Positions 1-7,208 of a stretch of DNA of 64,000 nucleotides are shown one piece after another. The position numbers and the translations under genes are program-made. The first letter of the stretch is position 1. Each line of letters opens with the position of its first letter. Origin of the DNA: Cellulomonas sp. ACRRI (GTDB taxonomy: Bacteria; Actinomycetota; Actinomycetes; Actinomycetales; Cellulomonadaceae); NCBI RefSeq assembly GCF_022346185.1, contig NZ_JAKRMS010000003.1, positions 34,712 through 98,711 on the forward strand, given 5' to 3'. The notes beneath the pieces were generated by a model. It ran no database searches and was not told where the DNA came from. It saw only the letters and a list, made by a program, of their open reading frames with translations.

Positions 1-152
1 TAGGCGTGGAACCCGCGGGACAGGTCGAGGAACGCGCGCCACTGGTCGGTTCCGCGCAGGGTCTCGACCTGCTCGGCGATGCTGTTGTGCAGGGCGGTGG
101 CCTGCTCGCGGCGCTGCTCGGGGGTGGTGCGGGTGGTGATCTTGCGGGCCAT
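1..152 (-). CDS. ArdC-like antirestriction / ssDNA-binding protein, N-terminal fragment
   Basis: The first 50 residues of a minus-strand gene run off the left edge of the window. The ATG lies at 152 and is preceded by a strong GAGGAGGA ribosome-binding site. The fragment starts MARKITTRTTPEQRREQ and continues with an amphipathic stretch ending in RAFLDLSRGFHAY. This resembles the N-terminal ssDNA-binding domain of ArdC-type antirestriction proteins, which conjugative plasmids carry to protect incoming DNA. That assignment is from memory of the family and the catalytic part is missing. The upstream region at 180-475 is a diverged copy of the region upstream of the ParB-like gene at 2253-3689, so both are probably plasmid backbone genes with related promoters. 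Confidence 0.6.
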   Translation of the reverse strand, partial: MARKITTRTTPEQRREQATALHNSIAEQVETLRGTDQWRAFLDLSRGFHA

Positions 153-179
153 GACGGGTTCCTCCTCGCGTCGGGGTTG

Positions 180-475
180 GTGGGCCGGTGAGCGCTGGGC
201 GTGCCCGGCCTCACCGGCGTGCGCGAGGTGCCGCGCCGTCCGCGTCGGGGCCCCGCGCGGGGACGGGTGGGGGTGAGGGATCGCATGCCGGCGCGCAGCG
301 TCGGTGTGGGATCGCTCAGGCCCGCACGGCATCGGGTGGGGTGCGGGCGGGGTGGTACCGGCCCTGGTGAGCCGCGATGGCCAGGCACGACGGGACCGAC
401 CGGCGCGCTCGGAGGGGTGCTGCGCGCCGTAGGCGCGTCGGGCATCAGCTGGTGCCGTCTGCCGGCGCCGGCTGA
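180..475 (-). repeat. Leader repeat R1, upstream of the ArdC-like gene
   Basis: This stretch shares many ordered blocks with 3730-4022: GCCGGTGAG followed by CCTCACCGGC, a GGGGCCCCGCGCG block, CGCATGCCGGCGCGCAGCG, CATCGGGTGGG, a TACCGGCC..GGTG..GCCGCGATGGCC block, GCGCGCCGTAGGCGCG, and CAGCTGGTGCC. Each copy lies directly upstream of a minus-strand backbone gene. It probably holds the promoter and regulatory leader. A 33-bp piece (345-377) recurs exactly in inverted orientation at 9718-9750. Confidence 0.7.
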
Positions 476-702
476 GTATCTTGGGCGCGCGGGCACCTAC
501 GGCACGCCGGATAGGTGGTCACCTGGGTGTACGCAACAGACGGATGAGTCGCTACGGTGCGGTCCGGCGGCGTCCCGGACCCGATCGCGGGCGCCGTCCT
601 CGCTGGTCGGAGCCGTGGAGGGTCGGCGCCGGCCAGCGAGCAGGACCCGGGTGTGAGGTTCTCGCCCTTGCCACACTCAACGACCTGTCGGGACCGTCGG
701 GC
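476..702. other. Gap with no recognised feature
   Basis: No convincing gene or site was seen between the leader repeat and the gene starting at 703. Open frames here are antisense or out-of-frame shadows. Confidence 0.4.
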
Positions 703-1101
703 ATGGCTCGCAACGACGCGAAGACGCAGACGATCGAGGTCCTGACGACGAACGGCGTGCTGTTCTGCCCCGGAGGACGAACGCCGCTCGACCCGGAGGA
801 CGCCGCCCGGGTGTACGAGCTCCTGGTCGATGCCGAGGGAGTGCTCGCGGCCCCGCCGGGCGCCGGCGGGCCGGCGACCGTCGACGGGTCGTGGATCCGC
901 GATCGGGACCGCGGGGAGGACACCCGGGCCCTGACCCTGGTCGTCCTGACGTCGCACCCGGTGCTGCAGTGCGGGCAGCCGCTGGCGGTCGACGAGGCGC
1001 TGTGCGCCTACGAGCTGCTGGTGACCGAGCACGGGGTGCTGGTGCCGGGCCGAGGCACGTTCCTGCCGGAGCAGTGGGTGCAAGCCCGGGCCTGCCGGTG
1101 A
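703..1101 (+). CDS. Hypothetical protein with an internal duplication
   Basis: This 132-residue protein has no recognised family. The ATG at 703 was chosen because recognisable codon bias begins near it; the ribosome-binding site is weak, so the start is uncertain. The two halves look like repeats: about residues 9-47 contain VLTTNGVLFCPGG, then ARVYELLVDAEGVL, and about residues 82-118 contain VLTSHPVLQCGQP, then LCAYELLVTEHGVL. Each repeat is a beta segment with one cysteine followed by a helix ending YELLV. This suggests duplication of a small alpha/beta unit. The gene stands alone and ends before a strong bidirectional hairpin. No function is proposed. Confidence 0.6.
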   Translation: MARNDAKTQTIEVLTTNGVLFCPGGRTPLDPEDAARVYELLVDAEGVLAAPPGAGGPATVDGSWIRDRDRGEDTRALTLVVLTSHPVLQCGQPLAVDEALCAYELLVTEHGVLVPGRGTFLPEQWVQARACR

Positions 1102-1187
1102 CCGCGCCCGCAGCAATGGCCGCGGTCATCAAGCGGATCGTGTGGGCCAGGGACGCGGGCGTCGCTCGTGTGCCAGGCCGTCCGGTG

Positions 1188-1232
1188 ACGACGAAGGCTC
1201 GTTCACCGAGCCGGTGAACGAGCCTTCGTCGT
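1188..1232. terminator. Bidirectional terminator hairpin
   Basis: A perfect inverted repeat with 20-bp arms (1188-1207 and 1213-1232) and a 5-nt loop lies between the convergent genes 703-1101 (+) and 1280-1783 (-). Confidence 0.85.
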
Positions 1233-1279
1233 ACTCGCGTGGGCGCCGAGGAGACTCTGGTCTCAGAAGGCGCGGTGCG

Positions 1280-1783
1280 TCATCGCAGGCTGACGGCGAT
1301 GACGTCGGTGACCCTGTCGAAGAGGTTGGTGCTGTTCGGGCCGACCTCGGGGCTCACGATCCCGTTGGCGAACCTGACCTTGGCGGTCCAGCTGCCGGAC
1401 GTGTACTTGGTGCGAGCCGGCCAGTTGCCCCGCATCGTTCCGGCGCCGGTGAAGCCGTAGTTGGCGTTGGGCACCCCGGTGCCGAACAGGCACATGTTGC
1501 CGGTCTTGCACACGTTCGAGGAGGTCGTCAGCGGCGACACCAGGGACTGACCGGTCTCGACCGAGATGATCTCGCCGTTCGAAGGGTTGCTCGTGACGGT
1601 CTTCGACTCGTCGGACAGGATGAACGCCTCGAGGTCAGCGGACGTCTCGACACCCGGGACGCTCACCTCGATGCCGTCGATGACGGTCGCGTCGGTGTCG
1701 TCGTCGGCGATCGCGGCCTGGCCGGAGATGGCCAGGACTCCTGCGCACGTGGCCACGGCGATGAGGGAACGGAAAGAGCGCAT
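1280..1783 (-). CDS. Small secreted protein, paralogue of 5173-5715
   Basis: The 167-residue product begins with a classic signal peptide: MRSFRS, a hydrophobic core, and cleavage expected after SGQAAIA before an acidic DDD. The start at 1783 was preferred over upstream in-frame ATGs because AGGGGG sits at the right distance and the signal peptide begins there. The mature part has a helical acidic region and then a two-cysteine segment (CKTGNMC at about residues 91-97) followed by a glycine/aromatic beta-rich tail (YGFTGAG, NWPARTKYTSGSWTAKV). The secreted protein at 5173-5715 has the same order: propeptide-like region, a C-x5-C pair (CASGDAC), then a YGTG beta-rich tail. The family is unknown; a secreted inhibitor-like or small structural protein is possible but not shown. 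Confidence 0.75.
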   Translation of the reverse strand: MRSFRSLIAVATCAGVLAISGQAAIADDDTDATVIDGIEVSVPGVETSADLEAFILSDESKTVTSNPSNGEIISVETGQSLVSPLTTSSNVCKTGNMCLFGTGVPNANYGFTGAGTMRGNWPARTKYTSGSWTAKVRFANGIVSPEVGPNSTNLFDRVTDVIAVSLR

Positions 1784-1810
1784 GCGGAAAAGCCCCCTGG
1801 AAAATTGCAT

Positions 1811-1834
1811 TCTGGGCGCCAATCGGCGCCCAGA
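1811..1834. promoter_or_regulatory. Inverted repeat in the leader of the secreted-protein gene
   Basis: TCTGGGCGCC and GGCGCCCAGA form a perfect 10-bp inverted repeat with a 4-nt spacer about 30-50 bp upstream of the start at 1783. It could be an operator or a leader hairpin. Confidence 0.45.
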
Positions 1835-2200
1835 CGGAACCTAGCAGGTCAGAGCGCTGCGTCGGGGGACTTTCGATCAGTGGATCTCGAACCGCGAGTA
1901 GAGTTGCTGGCGCCCAAATGCGAGGTGCCGGATCGGGCTCGAGCGCGTTCCTGCTGAAGCGGCCCCCAGGTCCGCGGCCGCGGTGAACAGCGTGCGGTGA
2001 CCGGCTGCGGGCTGATCGTCGCCGGGGTCCGGGGCCGGAGGCCCTGGCGGTCGGTGCCGGCGCTCGATGCGCCCGGCGCCGGCCACACCCGCCCGATGGC
2101 TGTGGGCGCGCGGGGGCTCACCAGGATGGGGTGGTGAGTGGTCCTCTCCTCGCTACGGTGTGGCGGGCGGTGGTCCTGCCCCTGCGATCCGCCGCCCGCG
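1835..2200. other. Long intergenic gap
   Basis: No gene is convincing here. The stretch probably holds the promoter of the secreted protein and the 3' region of the ParB-like transcript. A short inverted repeat, CTCACCA and TGGTGAG, lies near 2117-2138. Confidence 0.4.
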
Positions 2201-2235
2201 CCCGGCCGGAGCCATTCGGACTGGTTCCGGCCGGG
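2201..2235 (-). terminator. Terminator of the ParB-like gene
   Basis: Arms at 2201-2214 and 2222-2235 (CCCGGCCGGAGCCA and its complement with one mismatch) lie 18 bp beyond the stop of the minus-strand ParB-like gene. Confidence 0.7.
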
Positions 2236-2252
2236 CGTCCTGCGGCTGGGGG

Positions 2253-3689
2253 TCAGGCTGCCGGTGCGGCCGCCTCGGCGGGCTCGGGGTCGGGGTCGGT
2301 GGCGGGGGTGCGGCCGCACGCGACCTGCTCGATGTCGGACAACTGGTATCCCCAGGTCTCCAGCGTGGTCAGGTAGTCGGCGGCGCCGCTGTCGCCGGAG
2401 GCGTTGCGCCAGGAGTGCACGCCGGTGCACTCCTCGATGGCGGCCAGGACGACCACGAGGGTGATGACGTGCGAGCGGGGGGTGTTGGCCTTGCTCAGCA
2501 GGTTGGCGATGTACTGGCGGCCGCCGTACTCGCCGGTGTGCCCGAGCAGGCTGGCGGCGACCTGGAAGCCCCGGTCGGCGGCGTAGGAGAGCCGGGAGGC
2601 CTGGTTCACGATGGCGTCGGCGACCAACTCGGCGGCGCCCTTCGGCGGGGTCTTGCGGCGGGCGATGGTGGCCGCCAGCCAGTCGCGCCGCACCTTCTCG
2701 GCCGAGCGCCAGGCCGCGTTGTTCTCGCGGACCTGGCGGCGCTCGGCCCGCTCGGCCTCGGACACGGGGGTCCGCTCGGCCTTGGCGGCGGGGTCGGTCC
2801 ACCGCAGGTGCCCGGCGGCCTTGTAGTCGGTGCAGATGTAGACGGCCTCGGCGGTGGCGGTGGCGTCGTCGTAGTGGACGTAGGCGGCGTGGTGGGGGCA
2901 GGTGGCGTGCTGCTCGGGGGTCAGGGGCTCGGTGTGGCCCTTGGCGCGCAGGGCGGTGACCTCGCGGCGGGGGGTGACCTCGTAGTACCCGGGCTTGGGG
3001 GTGATGGTGACGCCGTCGGCGGTGAGGCGGGCGCGCTCGGTGTCGAGCGCCTGGGTGCGGGCGCGCTCGTCGCGGATGCGCTGGGCGGCGTGGGCGAGGG
3101 AGCCGCCGCGCTCGGCGGCCCACCGCAGGGTCCGGGTGGCGTCCTCGTCGCCGTCGAACTCCGCGAACAGCGCGGCGGACACCAGGTCGAGCGCGTACCC
3201 CTCGGCGGCCTCGGCGGCGGTGGTGGACTTGGCGACGGTGAGCCCGGCGGTGACCTCGGCCTTGGTGCGGCGGGTGCGCTTGGCGATCTGGGAGGCGGAC
3301 AGCCCGAGCAGGGCCAACTGCTCGTAGGCGGCGGCGGTGTCGGGCTGGGTCATCGCGGCGCGGTCGTGGTTCTCGGCCAACTGGCCGATGATCCGCTCGA
3401 CGTCGCCGCCGTCGGGCACGACGTAGACGGGGATGGCCGGGACCTGCTCCTGGGTGGCGGTGATGGTGCGGCGCTGGCCCTCGCGGACCTTGATGCCCTC
3501 GGGAGCGCGGACCGCGGTGACGGGGACGCGGACGCCGAGGTCGCGGATCGACTGGCGGAACTCGGGGGTGATGGCCGCGTCGGTGCGGATGTTGGCGTCC
3601 ACGATGAGGTCGGCCGGGTTCATGTACAGGAACTCGACGCCGTCAGGCAGTGCGGCGGGTGCGGGCTGGGTGGTGCTGGTGGTGGTCAT
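2253..3689 (-). CDS. ParB/Spo0J-family plasmid protein
   Basis: The 478-residue protein carries a ParB N-terminal domain at about residues 20-130. It has a VREGQRRT motif corresponding to the GxRR CTP-binding box and QLAENHDRAAM corresponding to the ENxxR box. A helix-turn-helix follows at about residues 145-180 (LGLSASQIAKRTRRTKAEV). The C-terminal 300 residues are long, acidic and alanine-rich, contain Cys/His positions (ATCPHHAAYV), and do not look like the usual short ParB dimerisation domain. ParB-family proteins bind DNA in partition or transcription control. No parA is adjacent (ParA is at 54.4 kb with its own small partner), so this may be an orphan regulator or nuclease-like ParB homologue. 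The start at 3689 has an AGGAGAGGG ribosome-binding site. Confidence 0.85.
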   Translation of the reverse strand: MTTTSTTQPAPAALPDGVEFLYMNPADLIVDANIRTDAAITPEFRQSIRDLGVRVPVTAVRAPEGIKVREGQRRTITATQEQVPAIPVYVVPDGGDVERIIGQLAENHDRAAMTQPDTAAAYEQLALLGLSASQIAKRTRRTKAEVTAGLTVAKSTTAAEAAEGYALDLVSAALFAEFDGDEDATRTLRWAAERGGSLAHAAQRIRDERARTQALDTERARLTADGVTITPKPGYYEVTPRREVTALRAKGHTEPLTPEQHATCPHHAAYVHYDDATATAEAVYICTDYKAAGHLRWTDPAAKAERTPVSEAERAERRQVRENNAAWRSAEKVRRDWLAATIARRKTPPKGAAELVADAIVNQASRLSYAADRGFQVAASLLGHTGEYGGRQYIANLLSKANTPRSHVITLVVVLAAIEECTGVHSWRNASGDSGAADYLTTLETWGYQLSDIEQVACGRTPATDPDPEPAEAAAPAA

Positions 3690-3729
3690 GGTGACCCTCT
3701 CCTCGGTGTGATCCGGTACCGGTTGGTCC

Positions 3730-4022
3730 GGCCGGTGAGTGCCCGTGTCTTTCGGGCCTCACCGGCAGGCGCGAGGTATCAGGCCGAGGAGCGGGAGGGG
3801 CCCCGCGCGAGGCCGGAGCGCTGTGACGTCGCGCATGCCGGCGCGCAGCGACGGGGTGGGCTACGTCATGGCGCGCAGGCATCGGGTGGGGAGCGACGGC
3901 CTGATACCGGCCGAGGTGGGCCGCGATGGCCTGGTGGTGGGAGGCCGGCTCGGGCGCCGATGGGGTGCAGCGCGCCGTAGGCGCGACCGGTACCAGCTGG
4001 TGCCCCTGGGGCGCCGGCTGGC
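3730..4022 (-). repeat. Leader repeat R2, upstream of the ParB-like gene
   Basis: This is the diverged second copy of the 180-475 repeat, in the same orientation and the same position relative to a minus-strand backbone gene. The best-conserved blocks are CGCATGCCGGCGCGCAGCG, CATCGGGTGGG and GCGCGCCGTAGGCGCG. Confidence 0.7.
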
Positions 4023-4392
4023 GGTGGTGCACCTCGAGCGCCCCGGACCCGGGGTGGGGCGAGCAGCTAGGAGCGCGGAGCGCGAGTCGCTGCGAGGGAT
4101 ACGGCAGGCGGCAGGCGCGACGTCGCGTCGATGTTCTCGCAGGTCACGGCGTCGGGGAGCCGGGCGCTCCGGGATCTTGTCCGCCATCTTGTCCGCGAGA
4201 AGTTCTCGCAGCGCGTCCGGAAGATCTTGCGCTCGTGGTGACGACGGAACTTCCCGCACTCGTCATGTCAGCGAGTCCCGCTGTGGCTCACGGGCTCTGT
4301 GCCCGTTAGCCACCACGGTGTTAACATCCTGATAGCAGTGTGGCGACGCCCCGCCACGGACGAGGTCCATGACGGGACGTCACCACGGTGTT
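4023..4392. other. Gap of somewhat lower GC
   Basis: No gene is convincing. It contains a direct repeat CACCACGGTGTT (near 4311 and 4381), a short hairpin GTGGCG/CGCCAC near 4337, and TTAACATCCTGATAG, which is unusually AT-rich for this window and may be promoter DNA. Confidence 0.4.
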
Positions 4393-4415
4393 GTGAACTC
4401 AGGCTACGAGTTCAC
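4393..4415 (-). terminator. Short hairpin overlapping the end of the small ORF
   Basis: GTGAACTC and GAGTTCAC form a perfect 8-bp inverted repeat with a 7-nt loop, overlapping the stop codon of the 4399-4548 frame. Confidence 0.4.
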
Positions 4416-4548
4416 GGATGAGGCGAATAACTTCCACGACGACCGGCATGAGTTGCTTCACGAAGGGTGCAACCTTCGCGGCTCGGCCGGTCGTTCGCTG
4501 TTCAGAAGCTTCGGTCCTCTGACAGTGCTGACACGGTTCGTCTGCCAC
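4399..4548 (-). CDS. Possible 49-residue small protein with a CxxC motif
   Basis: A GTG at 4548 is preceded by GGGAGG at a reasonable distance and opens a 49-residue frame beginning MADEPCQHCQRTE. It ends in an amphipathic hydrophobic helix, VKQLMPVVVEVIRLIRELVA. The CxxC plus helix composition looks protein-like, and a hairpin follows the stop. Codon bias is weak for this genome, so it is reported as tentative. A longer in-frame ATG exists at 4602. Confidence 0.35.
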   Translation of the reverse strand: MADEPCQHCQRTEASEQRTTGRAAKVAPFVKQLMPVVVEVIRLIRELVA

Positions 4549-4837
4549 TGCCACCACCTCCCATCTCCCCGCAGCTGCGAGGCATGAGGCGACCCCTCCC
4601 ACCGGGTCCTGGAACAGTCAGCTACGTGATGTGAGGTGGCAGGCACGAGTGTAGGGCGTGGCGTTGACACACCCGCGGCTCGGTCCCCGGGACGGGTCGC
4701 GTTCAACGCGCCGACCCCGGTTCCCACGCGAATGCCTGACGATTCCGCGCTTGCCCACCTCGTGCTGCCCCGGCTGCAGATGCCGTCGATCGATGGCGCG
4801 GTGAAACTGGCCGTGACGTCGAACTAGGAGGTCTCCA

Positions 4838-5062
4838 ATGAGCCAGGGCAACGGCGTGCACACGGTGCACAGCGACGGTGCGTGGATCAACGAGGTCGCC
4901 GGCCGCCAGGTGGGCGACCGGCACGACACGAAGGACGCCGCGGTGGCGGCGGGCCGCGAGGAGGCGATCGCGCGCGGCGCCGAGCACCACATCCACGGGC
5001 TGGATGGCCAGGTGCACGAGAAGAACTCCTACGGCCGCGACCCCCGGAACATCCCCGGCTGA
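4838..5062 (+). CDS. DUF2188 family protein
   Basis: The 74-residue protein has the typical DUF2188 layout. A short beta strand reads VHTVHSDGAWINEVAG, then a helix reads DAAVAAGREEAIARGAEHHIHGLDGQVHEKNSYGRDP. In this family a polar double-stranded-RNA-binding-like fold with an ending of the type IxxKNSYGxDP is usual. The start is fixed by TAGGAGG seven bases upstream. It stands alone, followed by a strong hairpin at 5101-5140. The biological role of the family is not established. Confidence 0.85.
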   Translation: MSQGNGVHTVHSDGAWINEVAGRQVGDRHDTKDAAVAAGREEAIARGAEHHIHGLDGQVHEKNSYGRDPRNIPG

Positions 5063-5100
5063 CCGCGGTCGCGACCGGGCCTGCTCGCGGGTCGGGACGC

Positions 5101-5140
5101 GCAGGAGCCCCGGGTCGCCGAGGCGCCCCGGGGCTCCTGC
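5101..5140. terminator. Bidirectional terminator hairpin
   Basis: Perfect 14-bp arms (5101-5114 and 5127-5140; GCAGGAGCCCCGGG) lie between the convergent genes 4838-5062 and 5173-5715. Confidence 0.8.
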
Positions 5141-5172
5141 CCTGCTCCTGTGCGCGCCGCCGGCGCGCGCCG

Positions 5173-5715
5173 TCAGCTCCTGGTGATGGACACCAGGGTG
5201 ATCGGGCTGGTGAACGTGGTCGTCACGTTCACGTTCTGGTAGACGCCGACCGTGGCGCTGCGCCACCAGGTCGTCACCTTGTTGCCGGCGCTGACCTTGG
5301 TGACCCCGGAGATCGAGGACTTGAACGTGAGCTGACCGGTCCCGTAGAACCCGATCGTCTTGTTGACGATGCACGCGTCACCGCTCGCGCACCCGGGGCC
5401 GCGCTGAGTGATCGCCCGCGTGACGATCGTGGGCTCCTCGACGAACGCCGAGACGTACTCGCCGGCCTCGACGTCGTACAGGGCCTGGACCTGCTGCCCG
5501 GAGTTCAGGATCGCGTCGACCTCGTCCTCGCTCTGGACCGCGGCGAGCGCGTCGAGCTCGGCCCGCAGGGCGGTGTCGTCGTTGACGACACCGTCACCGG
5601 GCTCGCCCTGCGTCAGCGGCACATCGGGCGACGGCGCGCCGGCGGCGATCGCCGGGGCCGTGCCGAGCAGGACCAGGCCCACCGCCAGTGCCGTCGTGGT
5701 GACTTCCTTCAACAT
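5173..5715 (-). CDS. Small secreted protein, paralogue of 1280-1783
   Basis: The 180-residue product has a signal peptide (MLKEVTTTALAVGLVLLG, then TAPAIAAGA as the cleavage region). An acidic helical stretch follows, then CASGDAC, then a beta-rich tail (IGFYGTGQLTFKSS, VTTWWRSATVGVY). The overall order matches the protein at 1280-1783. The two may form a divergent family of secreted proteins with a processed N-terminal region. Its ribosome-binding site is poor (GATGGGA), so the exact start is less certain. The function is unknown. Confidence 0.7.
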   Translation of the reverse strand: MLKEVTTTALAVGLVLLGTAPAIAAGAPSPDVPLTQGEPGDGVVNDDTALRAELDALAAVQSEDEVDAILNSGQQVQALYDVEAGEYVSAFVEEPTIVTRAITQRGPGCASGDACIVNKTIGFYGTGQLTFKSSISGVTKVSAGNKVTTWWRSATVGVYQNVNVTTTFTSPITLVSITRS

Positions 5716-6159
5716 GCGCTAGATCCCATCGTTGTACTTTCGCCCCTTGCGGCCAACGTAGCCGCAGGTGAAGGCCGATGTGGGCGCTTTCGCAGAGGAG
5801 TGTCCAGAGCAGCGAACGCCGTCCTATCCGGGGGGTCGAAGCTGGATGGTCACGTGCTCCGGTCGCAGGCTCCACCTCCGCGACGGGGACGTCCGGGCGG
5901 GCACCCGGCAACGACCGGATTTCGGGACCGGCCAAGATGTCTAGCAGGCGTCTCCGGCCCGGGGGTGGCGTTGACGCACCAGCTGCGGACCGCTGGTCGC
6001 AGCCGGGGAGCAGACGGTCCCGGCAGGCTGCAACTCGCCCGGGCGCTCGCCGAGGAGGGCCGACGGCCTCCCGCTTGCCAGCCACGGCCCGAGGTGTGCT
6101 AGGGCGTTCTGCGCGGGCGTCCGGGTGGCCCGCAGCCCTTCCCGGCTGGGGAGCGGTGA
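5716..6159. other. Gap between the secreted protein and the CopR box
   Basis: No gene is convincing on either strand. Short frames here are shadows of each other. The right edge abuts the CopR-type box at 6160. Confidence 0.45.
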
Positions 6160-6179
6160 TGAAGGTTCGCTGAAGAGTG
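6160..6179 (+). promoter_or_regulatory. CopR-type box A with promoter
   Basis: TGAAGGTTC, then GC, then TGAAGAGTG. A TAGCGT hexamer (6214-6219) starts exactly 35 bp after the box edge and would drive the riboswitch and the NlpC/P60-ccsB operon. Confidence 0.75.
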
Positions 6180-6246
6180 CGATGGCGAGCACCAGCGCTT
6201 GAGACGCTCCGTCTAGCGTCGCTCGGAACCGGGCGCCGTCCGGGGC

Positions 6247-6406
6247 CGCGCGGACGCCGAGTCCTGCCACCGCCCGGCTTGTCGATGTTGCGCGGCAGGA
6301 GCGGGGGGACCCAGTCTCCACGGGCACTCAACCGCCCTCGGCGGCAAAGCGAGTCCCGGGTCGGTCGAAGAGCTTCGTTCGAACCGACAACGCACCTCGC
6401 AGGCGA
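6247..6406 (+). ncRNA. c-di-AMP riboswitch (ydaO type), diverged copy
   Basis: The leader of the NlpC/P60 gene contains GACGCCGAGTCCTGCCACC, CGGCAGGAGCGGGGGGACCC, a GGCAAAGCGAGTCCC block and finally GAACCGACAACGCACC and CGCAGGCG. These correspond in order to the conserved blocks of ydaO/c-di-AMP riboswitches, which are classically found in front of actinobacterial NlpC/P60 and Rpf genes. The 3' blocks are less conserved than in the second copy at 36290-36457, so ligand binding might be altered. Confidence 0.75.
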
Positions 6407-6417
6407 CTGGAGCCCAC

Positions 6418-7203
6418 ATGCCTGCTCATCTGCGCGTCAGCTCGCGCCATCGCACTCCCGGCCCCGCCCGGACGCCGTTGACCGACGCCAGCGCGAATGC
6501 GCGGGCGACCGGAGCGCTCGCCGGCCGTCGGGTCGGCACGCTTGTCGCAACTTCGGGGCTAGCGGTCTCGCTCACAGCGGTTCCGGCGTCCGCACAACCG
6601 GCTGAGAGCAGCGCCGGCATTCTCGATCTCAACGCCCTGGCCGGGGCCCGGGCGTTGGCCTCCGCCGCCCCGAGTGCAGTCGCGCCCGTCACCGCGACCT
6701 GGTCGTTCGACGTCCCTGGCGCGACCGCGGTGCTGCCACCGCCTCCCCCGCCGGTGGTCGAGGAAGCGGCTGCTCGACCCGATCAGGCGGCAGCCCGCTC
6801 CTCGCGACGAACCGAGCCCACCGAACCGCAGGAGCTGACCGCGATCGGCGCACCAGTGCCCCAGTCCGCGAACGGCAGCGCCGTCGTCGCGGTCGCCTCG
6901 GGTCTGGTCGGTGTGCCCTATGTGTACGGCGGCACGACCCCGAGCGGGTTCGACTGCTCCGGCTTTACCTCGTACGTGTACGCGCAGGTCGGCATCAAGA
7001 TCCCGCGCACGTCGACGGCCCAACGAGACGCAGGCACGGTCGTCCCGCGCGACCAGGCGCAGCCGGGCGACCTGATCTGGTCGCCCGGGCACATCGCGAT
7101 CTACGCCGGTGACAACCTGCAGGTCGACGCGCCCGTACCCGGCAAGACGGTCCAGATCCGGAAGATCTGGCAGTCCGACCCGTTGTTCATCCGGATCGGC
7201 TGA
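6418..7203 (+). CDS. Secreted NlpC/P60 (C40) peptidoglycan endopeptidase
   Basis: The 261-residue protein has an N-terminal secretion signal after a long basic region (GRRVGTLVATSGLAVSL, cleavage near PASAQP). A proline-rich linker (PPPPPPVVEE) follows, then a C-terminal NlpC/P60 domain at about residues 155-261. The catalytic cysteine is in GFDCSGFTSYVYAQVG and the histidine in SPGHIAIYAG. These enzymes cut D-Glu-mDAP-type stem-peptide bonds outside the cell. The closest relative in the window is 36470-37261, with almost the same catalytic domain. A CopR-type box and a c-di-AMP riboswitch lie upstream. ccsB follows after 5 bp, so the two genes are probably co-transcribed. Confidence 0.9.
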   Translation: MPAHLRVSSRHRTPGPARTPLTDASANARATGALAGRRVGTLVATSGLAVSLTAVPASAQPAESSAGILDLNALAGARALASAAPSAVAPVTATWSFDVPGATAVLPPPPPPVVEEAAARPDQAAARSSRRTEPTEPQELTAIGAPVPQSANGSAVVAVASGLVGVPYVYGGTTPSGFDCSGFTSYVYAQVGIKIPRTSTAQRDAGTVVPRDQAQPGDLIWSPGHIAIYAGDNLQVDAPVPGKTVQIRKIWQSDPLFIRIG

Positions 7204-7208
7204 TCGGC

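Noticed and set aside
2067..3980. A 637-residue open frame on the plus strand across the ParB-like gene
   Set aside because: It is a Gly/Val/Ala-rich antisense shadow of the ParB-like gene, whose own sequence has clear ParB motifs and a ribosome-binding site.
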